A stretch of 64,000 nucleotides of DNA from the NCBI GenBank assembly GCA_951812925.1, contig OX638369.1, positions 64,184,228 through 64,248,227 of the forward strand, read 5' to 3'. Each line of letters opens with the position of its first letter. Position 1 is the stretch's first letter. The position numbers and the translations under genes are program-made. The stretch comes from Calliopum simillimum (taxonomy: Eukaryota; Arthropoda; Insecta; Diptera; Lauxaniidae). A model generated the notes under the pieces. That model ran no database searches. It worked only from the letters and a program-made list of their open reading frames with translations, and was not told the DNA's origin. Shown one piece after another: positions 10,806-21,479 of the stretch.

Positions 10806-11874
10806 TAAAGTTAAAATAATGACGCACAAGCTCGTGAAGAGTTTTTTTTAATTTTGTATTGATTTAGGCAAGATTTATGTAATTAAAGATGGTTGGTGTT
10901 CGGTTTTTTCAGTACATTTTCTCAATTAAACGGGCCTACAAAAAAATCTGCGGGACCGATTTCAAAATTTTTTTCAGATTTGAAATTATTGCTATTTTCT
11001 GAATCGTTTGACATTTTGTTTATAAAATTCTGACGGATAAAAATTTTTTAATTTATTTTCGCGCGGATGTAAGTCATGATTTTGGATTTGTCAATTTTTC
11101 TGAAAATTGAGACGTGATGGAAAAATTTTGTAAATGCAGTTCTACTATGTCAATAGCTAGGAATAATAATTTCATGGTCTGAACTCAGATAATTTTTTGC
11201 CGTTGAACAGTGTAATTATCAAAAATTTGTCTTTTGATTAAACTAAGCGAAATAAAGTTTTTTATTATAAATAATATTTGAGTAAATAAATAAAACTAAA
11301 AAATTTTGGAAAATATATAATTTGATATATATTGTAGTGATTTTAATACACGATATTATCAAATGAAAAACTTCAGAAATTGACAAATTTCGATGACAAA
11401 AAAAAAAACAATTCTTATAAAAATAAGTGCCGTTTTTTTTTTAATATACTAGTACGGATTCTATATAATCAAGAACTGCAAATAACTTTTCCTACTTCGT
11501 CCTACAAATACTTTTTTTATTTTTTTAAAAAATGCTTAAAAGGAAAAATTTGCATGAAATATAAAATTTATGCTGAAAATTTTCTTTTGTTTTTATTAAC
11601 ACAAATGGTCTCAAAAGTACAAAAAACATTATTTCTACTACGTATATTCCATTTGTTAACATTAAATGTTACTTTTTCATCATCGTTATATATGGAGCTT
11701 AAGAAAATCGTCCTAAATACCTGGTTTTTAGCAAAACTATAAAGTTCACAACAAATCTGAGATCATTTTTGAGCTCAGCGACCCAAAATTACTTATACTA
11801 CCAATTTCATCGATATCTAACCACTCCTTCTATTTTTTACCATTTCTTGTATGGGCTCAATGCACTGTGCGCTG

Positions 11875-12875
11875 TCTCAACATCAACGGCAACGTTTTCA
11901 GCTGACTTAAATTTTTTGAAACGGACACACTAAAAACTAACTTGCTAAACTGAAACTTTTTTTGGTGGGTTTTTGAAGGGTTTTTGATCTAAATTATTGC
12001 CTTATACTTTTTTTAAAAAAATTTTAATTTTTTAAAAAGTTATAAGCATGTGAATTTTTATGTACGTCTTTTTTCAAATTGCAATTTCTCAGAAAACATT
12101 GAGCGTAAATTAATGAAACTATTGTAGTAGGACTAGAAATAATTCAGAATTTAAATGGAATAAACTTTTCATAAAAATTTTTAAAATTTCTTATAAATAA
12201 TGCACTTTTTAATAAACAAATAGACATTTGTCTAGCGTTTCATGCTATCCAATGCGACTTTCTTTTTTTATGTTCTCTCTGTGGAATTCGCAACCACTTA
12301 CAGCCAATTTTTAGTGTGATCTTGCGCATGTGAGGGTAAAAAAGTACATTGTGGAAAAATTACTCAATTTGTTAATTTCAGTTCCGCCTACAGTGCAGAG
12401 TACGAATAAGCATTCCGTGTTTGTAAATCGGGTCGAAAATTAAGGCACAAGTCGTCAAAGGCAAGTAGGCTCCACAGTTTTTTTTTTTTTTTTGCTTATA
12501 AAGGGCTACTATAGCATTTAAGTTGTGGTATTGAGAACGCAACAGTTTCCGCACTGCACGACTTTCTTAGTTCGTGCTGGATCTCCGCAATTACTAATTT
12601 TTGGAGCCGGTAATTGGGATTTGTCGACCTTTTACAGATTCTCGATGCTCGACAATCCATTTTTTCATAATCCGCATTCGCAGGATCACACCATAAATTG
12701 GCTGCAGTTGGTTGCGAATTCGACACAGAGAAGATATGTAGAAAAGGAAGTCCTGTTGGATACCGCGAAACGCTGGCCCCAAAAGAGAAATAACCATCTG
12801 CATGAAGTAACCTGTGTCCTGAATTTCTGCTGACAGATTTGGTTGTCAGTTCAATCATTGCCTTTTCGGCGCATA
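11875..12875. other. No gene recognised
   Basis: Open frames on both strands at about 12496-12858 overlap each other and show no domain, splice or family signal. The region also holds a T-run at 12480-12493. I see nothing else to report. Confidence 0.4.
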
Positions 12876-12884
12876 TCTAAAATT
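12876..12884 (+). repeat. Left 9-bp target duplication of the MULE (TCTAAAATT)
   Basis: It is identical to 16185-16193 and sits directly outside the inverted ends. Confidence 0.9.
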
Positions 12885-13275
12885 GGCTCCCGGAAATAAC
12901 GCCATAGGAAATAACGCCAGAAAATTTTTTGGAAATAAAGCCAAAAAATTTTCTGGCGTTGTTTCCAAAAATTATGGCTTTATTTCCAAAAATTATGTAG
13001 TTTACAAAAAGGAAATAACGCCATAGGAAATAACGCCAGAATTTTTTTGGAAAAAACGCCAGAAATTTTCTGGCATTAGTTTTTGGAAATAAAGCCAAAA
13101 ATTAATTAGGAAATAACGCCAGAATTTTTGGAAATAATGCCATAGGAAATAACGCCATAGGAAATAACGCCAGAAAATTTTTTTGGAAATAACGCCAAAA
13201 AAAATTATTCAATTTAACGGCATAAAATTATTTGGCTTTATTTCCAAATTTAAAAGGAAATAACGCCAGAAAATA
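12885..13275. repeat. Left MULE terminal repeat array of GGAAATAACGCC units
   Basis: The motif GGAAATAACGCC (or AAAGCC variants) followed by ATAGG or AGAAAATTTT repeats through the array. Some units are inverted (GGCGTTRTTTCC), so the end is a tandem and palindromic mix. It generates spurious low-complexity frames. Confidence 0.8.
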
Positions 13276-13431
13276 GAATTTAAAATATACTTTGTAAAAA
13301 TATTTATTTTTAATATCATTGTCATTTAGAAATCTGTAGAATATTTATCAATATCCTTCATAAAAGAAAAAATATTCTTGTGATTAAGTGTCGGCAAAGC
13401 TCGGGAAATATTATTTTTTGTTTGAACGAAA

Positions 13432-15450
13432 ATGGATACGGAAAATTTAGAATACGAAATAATATGTGGAAAAAGAAAAAATAGTGAACTTATTTATGTA
13501 ATTTCACAAAAACAAATTTACAAGAAAAAATGTTTTTATAACAGTGATGTGCTTTACATATGCTATATAAAGCACTGTCCAGCAAAAGTAATGCTAAAAC
13601 ATGGCGGATTGTGTGTTAAATCCAAAAAGTATGTGGAACACACCCACGAATCTGATCAAGAAAAGCAATATAAAGAACTAAAGGTGCTTGGTTTTATAAA
13701 GACTGAATGCGTAAAGTCAGCATCAGCAATAGTGTTAAACAACACAAATGCAATGAGCGGCATTCGATCTGTCTTTCGATCAGTTTGTGAAAGGTAATAA
13801 ATAAATCAAACGGATTTCTTAACTGTCACCCTAATGTACCTATTTATGTATTTTTTAGGAACCAGGAAGATAGTGAAAACATACAATTTCCGAAAATTGA
13901 ACGGGGACTGCGATATTTGACGAACAAACTTTTCATACCGTCGCCAAAAACACCATGTGAAATTGTAGAGGCATTCCAATTGGAATCAATTTGGACAAAC
14001 TTTGGTGTTACCAAACATACTGATTCACGTCCATTCTTCAAAGCATGTTTGGAAGAAGAGGACTTTTCATTTTGCATATTTGCGTCCGAAAACATCATGC
14101 AGCTAATTAAAGATAATATACCAGGTCCAAGTCGAATATATATAATAGATGCGACATTTAAAATTGTTCCGATTGGGTGTTTTAAGCAACTTCTCATCGT
14201 ACACATTCATTATTTCGGGCATGTAAGCTAATATTGGTCTAATTTTGTAAAGTTTTGTTTAAATATGCTTGTCTACTTTCAGATTTATCCACTTCTTTTT
14301 GTTCTGATGTCAAAGAAAACAGAAAGGTGTTATCATAAAATATTTTCGTATATTAATGAAAGCATTTTTCAATTGGAGCCCAACACAATAATGACGGATT
14401 ATGAGCGAGGGATGCGAAACGCTTTAAAAAATTTGTTTCCAAATTCAACTCATTTGGCGTGCTGGTTTCATTACTGCCAGGCAATTAAAAGAAAATGCTT
14501 GAGTATTCAAAATTTCTTTTCTAATGTTCGAAAAAATGACAAAGCTTTAAAACTCTATCACAAGTTTTTGGCTTTGCCTTTGTTACCAAGCGAATCTATT
14601 AGATACGCTTACGATTTGCTAAAATATGAAATAGATTCGTATGAAATGAAATTTTTTGACAACTTCACCCGTTATTTTGAGAACCAGTGGCTAAAACGGG
14701 TAAAACTAATATTTCCACCATTAATTATTTTAAATTCAGAATTTTCTTTCCTTAGGAAAAACCAAGTAATATATCTGTTTTCAAGCAAGAAGTAAGGACG
14801 ACATCTGCTGTTGAATCTTACAATGGTGTCCTTGGTCGACTGATTAAAAAAAAGAACAACTTTTTTAAGTTTGTAAAGGTCATTCGTGATGAAGAGTTTT
14901 TCAAAAGCCGCGATTTTCACAAAATGATTGAAACGGGTGGTTCAACTGGAGCTAAAAAAAAGGCAAAAATTAGAGATAGGAATGCCAAAATCGCAGAATC
15001 TAACAAAATGCTAGAAGATAAGCAAATAACACCAATTATGTTTTTAAACAGAATTGTTTACGAACATATATGTGAGGACATGGAATCATATGATGATGTT
15101 TTCGAAGGTAAGCATTTCTTTTATCATTCCAGTGACCTGATACATTAACGTTTTTTTATATTGAAGATCGCAGCGATGGTGTTGATGATCTTAGTGATGA
15201 TGACATTTCTTCTAATCAAGAGAACGAAGTAGAGAGACTTCTAGAAACAACCAATTCAGAAAACGTGACACTATGTGTAGTTTGTCAAGTATTGCCCCCA
15301 AACATTGCAATGTTGCCATGTAAGCACATGAAGATATGTTCGGAATGTAATCTTAAATTACAGGCTCAGGCAGTGGCAGAAGATGAAGAGCATTATAAAT
15401 GTCCGTGTTGCCGTGAAATTGTGGAAGACGTTCTTCAAGTTTACATTTAA
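13432..15450 (+). CDS. MULE transposase with FLYWCH-like zinc finger and C-terminal RING finger
   Basis: The transposase would cut the surrounding element at its ends. Five exons join in frame: 13432-13793, 13859-14222, 14283-14699, 14756-15107 and 15167-15450, giving 592 residues. All introns are GT-AG and short (48-65 bp). The N-terminus has a Cys/His cluster (CYIKHCPA to HTH) like FLYWCH fingers. MULE motifs follow: IIDATFK (Asp218), TDYERGMRNAL (Asp281), CWFHYCQAIKRK, and AVESYNG (Glu401), a DDE triad. A Lys-rich linker leads to an acidic stretch, then a C3HC4 RING at 535-580: Cys535, Cys538, Cys550, His552, Cys556, Cys559, Cys577, Cys580. The spacing and the hydrophobic end EDVLQVYI resemble IAP RINGs, so E3 ubiquitin ligase activity is possible; that is inference. 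No stop or frameshift is present. Confidence 0.88.
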
Positions 15451-15599
15451 CATTCGTTATACATACTTGTTCATTTATGTGTTAATTTTCAATTAAATAT
15501 GAACCAAGTTCACATTTAATGATCGTTACATATGTTCGTTTATGTGTTTGTTTTAAATAAAATATGAAAATAAGCTGCTAGAATTCTATTTTTACTTTA

Positions 15600-16184
15600 A
15601 GTGTACTTTTTCAGGCTTTATTTCCAATTTGATTTTCTAGCTTTACTTCTTTAATTTTGGCGTTATTTACAAAAATTCTGGTGTTATTACTTAGTTAAAT
15701 TTTGGCTTTATTTCAAAGCAAAAAAAAAGTTCTGGAATTATTTCTAAAAATTCTGGCGTTATTTCCTGATTAATTTTTGGCTTTATTTCCAAAAATGAAT
15801 GCCAGTAAATTTTTGGCGTTATTTCCAAAAAAATTCTGGCGTTATTTCCTATGGCGTTATTTCCTTTTTGTAAACTACATAATTTTTGGAAATAAAGCCA
15901 TAATTTTTGGAAATAACGCCAGAAAAGTTTTGGCGTTATTTCCAAAACAAAATGGAAATAGCGCCAAAATTTTGTATGGAGATTTTTCTGGCGTTATTTC
16001 CAAAAAAAATTTTCTGGCGTTATTTCCTATGGCGTTTTTTCCTATGGCATTATTTCCAAAAATTCTGGCGTTATTTCCTAATTATTTTCTGGCTTTATTT
16101 CCAAAAATTAATGCCAGAATTTTTCTGGCGTTATTTCCAAAAAATTTTCTGGCGTTATTTCCTATGGCGTTATTTCAGGGAGCC
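15600..16184. repeat. Right MULE terminal repeat array of GGCGTTATTTCC units
   Basis: This is the inverted counterpart of the left array, with the same unit and longer by about 190 bp. The difference in length suggests unit gain or loss within the ends. Confidence 0.8.
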
Positions 16185-16193
16185 TCTAAAATT
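16185..16193 (+). repeat. Right 9-bp target duplication of the MULE (TCTAAAATT)
   Basis: It is identical to 12876-12884. No base differs, which supports a recent insertion. Confidence 0.9.
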
Positions 16194-16620
16194 ATTTAAA
16201 TTTAATTGTTATTTTCAGAAATTTGAATTTTTAAAAAATTATATTTTTTGTTTGTTTATATTTTGTATTGAATTCTGACATATGTACATACATTTACGTT
16301 TCTTACGTTTAAAATATCAGAAAGAAATTTGACAAAAATTTTATCAGTAACTTCGAGTGTGAAAGAGAAAAAATTTATCAACCAGATTTTTCTACCAGAT
16401 TATTTATCTGCTAGATTACTATCAGGAACTTTATCTGAGACCGGTGAAACAGTCCCTAAAAGTTGAAAATTTTATTTGGAGGGGAAATGATCAGCTGTTT
16501 TTTATTCTCATTTTTTTGTGACGCAAGTATCAAATTTTCGTTTCAACGAAAGCTTTTTGTGGTAAAACTTTATGAATATTTACAAATATTTATAAAGTTT
16601 GTTTTGAACGAACGGACCTA
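16194..16620. other. No gene recognised
   Basis: AT-rich flank between the MULE and the retrotransposon relic. A short run with ATTTATCTGCTAGATTACTAT at about 16390-16430 could belong to the retrotransposon but shows no LTR features. Confidence 0.35.
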
Positions 16621-17630
16621 CTAAGTCCTGAAAACAATTTATTTACAAAGCGTTGAAAAGTTTGTGCGCTGTTTCGTAAAACAAATGGCATTCTTATCAA
16701 TTCGAACATACCAAAAGGTGTAGTTATGGCTGTTTTATGAATGTCGTCTTCAGCCATAGGGATTTGATGATAAGCCCTTACTAAATCTAATTTAGAAAAT
16801 ATATTTTTATTTCACAAGTGGATAACGATTAGGAATAGTAATGTTGTTGAGTCTACGATAGTCACCACATGGTCTCCAATCGTTGGGATCTTTTTTAGGT
16901 ACTAAATGAAGAGCTGATGTAACATGAGACGAAGATGGTCTACAGATGCCACTTTTGACTAAAAAATCAAATTCTTTTTGGGCTATATTATACTTTAATG
17001 GATCTAATCGTCGTGGTTTTGAAAAAGGTAAGGATCCATTCGTTTCAATTCTATGAACAGTTGAATGTTTAACTGGTTGATTGTAATTTGGTTCAGAAGT
17101 AACTTTTGGTGAATTTATTATTTGTAATGTGTATTTTAAGTTCTCCAATTTTGGAAAAACCTGATTTTCCAGACTTAATATTTTTGTTGTTGGATAAATG
17201 ATTTGTCTTTTTTTAATATCTACTAAAAGTTCAAATTTTTCAAGAAAGTTGGCACCAATAATGGGTGTCGGTATGTCTGCGAGTATAAAAGAGAAATAAA
17301 AGTCACGATTTAGACCAAGATCTACATCTAACAATTTAGAACCAACCGTATGTTTTAATTGATGATAAAATAAGATCCGATTTTTTTTTACAATTTGGAA
17401 ATTTGGCTGAAGGTATTGCAGAAATAACTGCACCTGTATCTATTAAAAAATTGAGTTGGTTTCTTGTATCAAAAATAAAAAGGCGACGATTTGAATCATA
17501 TTTGTCTCTATTATGTGTCGCTGCCATAATAGATGAATTTAGTGTAAAGATTTATGTTGATTTTTATGAGCATTTTGATTTTGATTGTTATAAAAATTGC
17601 AAGGTTGAAAACATTTTTTAGCTTTGAGTG
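16621..17630 (-). pseudogene. Ty3/gypsy retrotransposon pol fragment (protease and reverse transcriptase start)
   Basis: Read on the minus strand, a CCHC-like Cys cluster near 17620 is followed by an aspartic protease motif [13 protein letters not shown] (ORF 17336-17527). In another frame come a spacer with [11 protein letters not shown] and then the reverse transcriptase start, including [23 protein letters not shown] and [11 protein letters not shown] (ORF 16807-17433). Further on, [13 protein letters not shown] and [14 protein letters not shown] continue to about 16621 after a small deletion at about 16800. The catalytic YxDD block, integrase and LTRs are missing. Frameshifts and truncation make it dead. 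The motif set fits Ty3/gypsy, perhaps the Mag lineage. Confidence 0.85.
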
Positions 17631-18465
17631 TTTCTTTGCGTTATCGATCCAGATTCGACTTGACATCTCCGATTTTTATGAAAATTTGTGAAAAGTAAGT
17701 ATTTGACACACATATTACTGTGGTAAAATGATTTTCCGAAATTCCGAAAAGTTTTAAGATGGCGGCCATAGGAAGTTCGACGATCCAGCCTTTGGATACT
17801 CCCATATTTGAAAATTTATTGCTCCTCGGCTTTTCAACCGATTTTAATGAAATTTTCAGGGTTTCTGTATGAGCTTTTGAAAAAAATAATTACACTGAAA
17901 AAAAAAAAATTATTTTTGGTCGAAAAAAATCTTTTTTCTTTTTCAAAGCCAATTTGGGGCTTGGAGCACCCTCTTTATTTTTTTTTTAAATATTTTTATT
18001 TAAAAGTAAATTTTATTACAATTATTTTCCAGCCCTCAAAATCGTGGTATGTTTTCCGGTTATCAAGTTATGAGTTTTTGAAGTTGTATAAATGTTGTGT
18101 TTATCATGAGTCGTTGGTACGGGTGCGCTACCATACAGGGCTGCCACCGTCCGGATGGTATTTTTTCTTCAGTGAACCTTAGTGAAATTTTTCATAAAAT
18201 TTTTTGGGGAATATTTTAACCCATTATAACCAAATTTTTGGATAAAGGGGTCAAAAAGACCCATAAAAACGGGATATAATGGGTTCAGATGTTCTAAAAA
18301 TTGTTTCTTGCTCAATTTCAATTTTAAACATGATGTTAACATTTATAAAATTCAAATTCGAATGAATACAAAAATATTTTGAAAACTCAAATAAACATAA
18401 ATTATTTTGAATACACAATTTGAGTGTAAATTAAAACAAAGTATGTATGTATTTCCCCATCTTTC
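17631..18465. other. No gene recognised
   Basis: Unique-looking AT-rich sequence with several A and T runs. It may include the missing 3' part of the flanking mariner, but no matching inverted end was found. Confidence 0.35.
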
Positions 18466-19622
18466 AGGCAATTTTTGAATTCTATCCCAAAAAAATTGCG
18501 CCGGCTTGGCGGCCAAAAATGAATCTGTCCAATTTCGGATGCCTTGCTCTGATGTGAAGCGTATTCCGGTGAGGGCGTTTTGCATCGAGCGAAATAAATG
18601 AAAGCCAGACGGAGCAAGGTCCGGACTATAAAGCGGGTGAGCCAAAACTTCCCATCTACTATTTTCCAAATAGTTTTTCACGGGTCTTGCAACATGCGGC
18701 CGAGCGTTGTCATGATGAAAAATTATTGCTTCGTGTCTGGTCGCATTTTCCGGGCGTTTTTCGATGATGGCACGCTTCAAACGCATTAATTGTGTTCGGT
18801 AAAGGTCACCTGTGATTGTCTGGCCCGTTTTCAACAACTCATAATATAACGGCCCCTTCTGATCCCACCAAATACACAGCATAACCTTGGCGCCATGGAT
18901 ATTTGGCTTCGAGGTTGATTTGGCTGGTTGGCCGGGTTTCACGTATGACTTTTTGCGCTTGGGATTGTCACAATGGATCCATTTTTCATCCCCAGTCACA
19001 ATCCGATGCAAAAATGATTTGTTTTTATGGCGCTCAAGCAGCATTTCAGACATACAGAAGCGCCGTCCAACGTCTCTCGGCTTCAACTCATAGGGGACCC
19101 AATTACCTTGCTTCTGAATGTACCCGGCGGCTTTCAAACGTTTCGAAATGGCTTGCCCTCCCAACGATTTGACAAGCTCGTCTTGTGTTTGACACGAATC
19201 CTCATAGAGTAGCTTCTCTAATTCTTCGTCTACATACTTTTTTGGCTGTCCTGGGCGTTCTTTGTCTTTGATGTCAAAATCGGCACTTTTGAAGCGTTTA
19301 AACTATTCAAAACACTGTGTTTTTCCTAAAGCATCGTCGCCATAAACTTCTACAAGCAAATTATGACTTTCCGCAGCAGTTTTCTTTGCAAAAAAATTAC
19401 CCAACAGAACCTCCCGCAAATGCTGTATTTTTCTCGAATTTTCGAAGTTATTCATCGTGAAAAATAATAATGATGCACACAAGATAAAATTGTTTTGTTG
19501 ACTGATTTTGACAGCTGTCAAATGTACCTTCAAAATGACATATATATAAAGTTCGAGCTTTCACGATATATGTTAGTACGGACATCCACCGTCAAATTCC
19601 GGTTTTTAAGTTGTACACCCAA
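18466..19622 (-). pseudogene. mariner transposase, copy 1, dead
   Basis: The 5' inverted end is intact: read inward from 19622 it is TTGGGTGTACAACTTAAAAA, and TA follows at 19623-19624. The frame starts MNNFENSRK at about 19455 and covers the HTH region, TGDEKWIH (first Asp), HHDNARPH (second Asp) and YSPDLAPSGFH. A TAG stop interrupts it at 19303-19305, where copy 2 has TGG. Two residues are deleted after KSLG. The third catalytic Asp of the DD34D triad is Gly (codon 18604-18606); copy 2 has Asp there. Similarity to copy 2 ends at about 18467, so the 3' inverted end is lost. Confidence 0.88.
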
Positions 19623-19624
19623 TA

Positions 19625-20685
19625 TATAACAAAGTAAATTGAAGAACTGAAGATGCTACAACACTCAAGAAAAAAAAAAATAATTAGTAAAAATGCAATA
19701 CCTCGCGAAACGATCAGCTAGGATTTTAATTCAAACAGACTTTGCATCTATGATCGACCCCGATCGCATCTCAATTTTCCACCTTGAAAAAAAAACTGCA
19801 GATTCGAATTTAGCGGCTCAAACGCCACATAAGTATTTTAGTTGAACTGTTTAAAGCTTAAAACAAAAAGTTCTTTCCATATTTGGGCATTTTTGCGGGC
19901 TTGGAAATGGTTCAAATGTTCTCTGAAATAGACCAAATTTTGCATGGTGCTTATTTGCATCAAAAATAAAAAACTCTAGGAATGAATTTCCGAATAGGAA
20001 ACATCACAATTTTTTACCAGATCGCTTCACGTTTACATAGTTTCCCAGAAAAATTGTGAAGACCCATTTTGATATGTTCTTCACGGGAAAATTTTCTATC
20101 AATTGGTATAGGTTTTGTGTATTTTGAAATTTTCGGTTCTGTAAATTTACTTATATAGCTTCTTCTTGGAATTTTGAATTGAAAATTTAAGGAGACATTC
20201 TTAGATGCACATAAAATCAGAAAATAAAACTCTCAGCAATTTTTCACTTTTCACAATGCAATCAAACAATAATTTATTTTCGATCATATCTATTGCTTAT
20301 GTACTTATGTATGTTTTTACGTATGAATAATTGTTTAAACTTTTAAATAAATAAACTTATTTTATTTAAACTAAGCTTAAAAAGAAATTAACGAGCAAGG
20401 CCGTAGGGTTTTCTTGCGTCAGATGCAAACTTCAAAAGTTTCGTCCCCTATCTAAAGGTTGTTCTAAATCCGAAGTTGTTAATCTTACTATACCAAACTT
20501 ACCAATATTATGAAATTATCTTCACCCTAATGTGTTCGCCTTTTTCCCCCTATTGTGTATTTCGCTTTTTTGTCTTATTCACACCTTTTATGAATTCCGA
20601 GAATTTTCATGCTGCCAACGTCCACAATGTTGGTGAATTGAAAATTGAAAAAATTCAGTTAACATCTTTATCGCCAATACAAAAT
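19625..20685. other. No gene recognised
   Basis: AT-rich sequence without coding character or obvious repeats. Confidence 0.35.
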
Positions 20686-21440
20686 ACTAGTAAGGGTGTA
20701 ACCTTTCGCCGGGCCAAAAAATTACATACCCTATGTTGCAGTATTTTGAAAATTTTGCTTATATAGGAGGTGCCACGCCTTCTTGTCCGAGCTTACCCAG
20801 TTTTTGCTTGCATTTATAGTTCTTAGTGTCTGAGTGCAATTTGGTTGGATTATCTCAAAAAACCTTTTTCAGTATAGTGTTTTGAAGCTTTTTCTTATAT
20901 AAGAGTTGCAACGCCTTCTTGTCCAAATTCGTCTAGTTTTAGCTCAGAGCGTGCAATTGTAGTCCTTAGTATTTGAGCGAAATTTAGTTAGATTATCTCA
21001 AAAAACTTTTCCAGTATAGCATTTTGAAACTTTTGCTTATATGGGAGGTGCCACGGACTCTTGCCTGAATTCGCCTTGATTTTTATCAGAGCTTGCACTT
21101 GCAATTCGTAGTATTTATGTGTATTTCGGTTGCATTGTTGGGAAAAATACTCCTAAAGTTGCATTTTGAATATATTTTTTTTATGAGCGGTAGGCGTGTC
21201 CGTTGATCGATTTTGCTCATTTTCAATCCCACGAGCTAACTCTAACGACGGAGGCACTGTACCAAATTTCATTGAATTATCTTGCTCAGTTTTCCCAAAA
21301 AATGTATTTCCACGCACAGCCAGCCACCGAGCCAGCCAGACAGACGGACATGGCTTAATCGACTCAGGAGGTGACGCTGGTCAAGAATATATATACTTTT
21401 CTATATCTGCTACGCCTCCTTCCCTGCGTGTAGGGTATAC
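20686..21440 (-). repeat. Interspersed repeat family TATACCCT, copy 2 (inverted)
   Basis: On the minus strand it starts near the TATACCCT motif (complement at 21431-21439) and ends CTTACTAGT (complement at 20686-20691). It carries the GCCATGTCCGTCTGTC landmark at about 21340-21355 and three GTGCCACG-type modules, one more than copy 1, so the internal module varies in number. Confidence 0.65.
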
Positions 21441-21479
21441 TAAACATTTTTAACGCTACAGTAAAATGGCTATTTACTA

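Larger units (their letters stand above)
7481..11212. mobile_element. Long-inverted-repeat element inserted in Transib-like copy A
   Basis: Comparison with copy B shows that TTAAACAAATAATTATC was interrupted here. TA flanks both sides (7479-7480 and 11213-11214), and the ends read CACTGTTCAACG on both sides, the left having one extra A. The outer arms (7481 to about 7885, and about 10803-11212) match over about 400 bp. Inner arms (8096-8660 and about 9590-9887) match again. The centre is a tandem array. No transposase is present. Two smaller MITEs sit in its arms (7909-8089 and 9905-10805). The TA duplication suggests a Tc1/mariner-mobilised element. Confidence 0.7.
7284..11869 (+). mobile_element. 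Transib-like non-autonomous element, copy A, split by a 3.7-kb insertion
   Basis: The left end starts CACACTGCGTTGGCTAATGG, and the right end read inward from 11869 starts CACAGTGCATTGAGCCCAT. A 5-bp direct repeat CGCTG flanks it at 7279-7283 and 11870-11874. Without the insertion at 7481-11212 the element would be about 0.85 kb and collinear with the 860-bp copy B at 51098-51957, in opposite orientation. It encodes nothing recognisable. The 5-bp GC-rich duplication and CAC-starting RSS-like ends fit Transib. Mobilisation by a transposase like that at 270-2999 is inference, because the TIRs beyond the heptamer differ. Confidence 0.75.
12885..16184 (+). mobile_element. Complete MULE (Mutator-like) transposon with 9-bp target duplication
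   Basis: The ends GGCTCCCGGAAATAACGCC and, read inward from 16184, GGCTCCCTGAAATAACGCC are inverted copies. The 9-bp direct repeat TCTAAAATT lies immediately outside at 12876-12884 and 16185-16193, the length expected of MULEs. Each terminal region (12885-13275 and about 15600-16184) is built from many short GGAAATAACGCCA-type units in both orientations. Between them lies one spliced transposase gene with all catalytic residues and no stop, and an AATAAA signal near 15556. The element looks young and possibly still active. Confidence 0.92.

Noticed and set aside
7284..11869. hAT origin for the CACACTG/CACAGTG MITE
   Set aside because: hAT makes 8-bp duplications; the empty site shows exactly five bases.
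12496..12858. Overlapping 100-120 codon frames on both strands
   Set aside because: No family motif, repetitive or splice signal; neither strand is preferred.
15777..16278. Long frames rich in Leu-Phe-Pro-Lys and Trp-Arg-Tyr-Phe in the MULE ends
   Set aside because: They are translations of the GGCGTTATTTCC tandem units, not genes.
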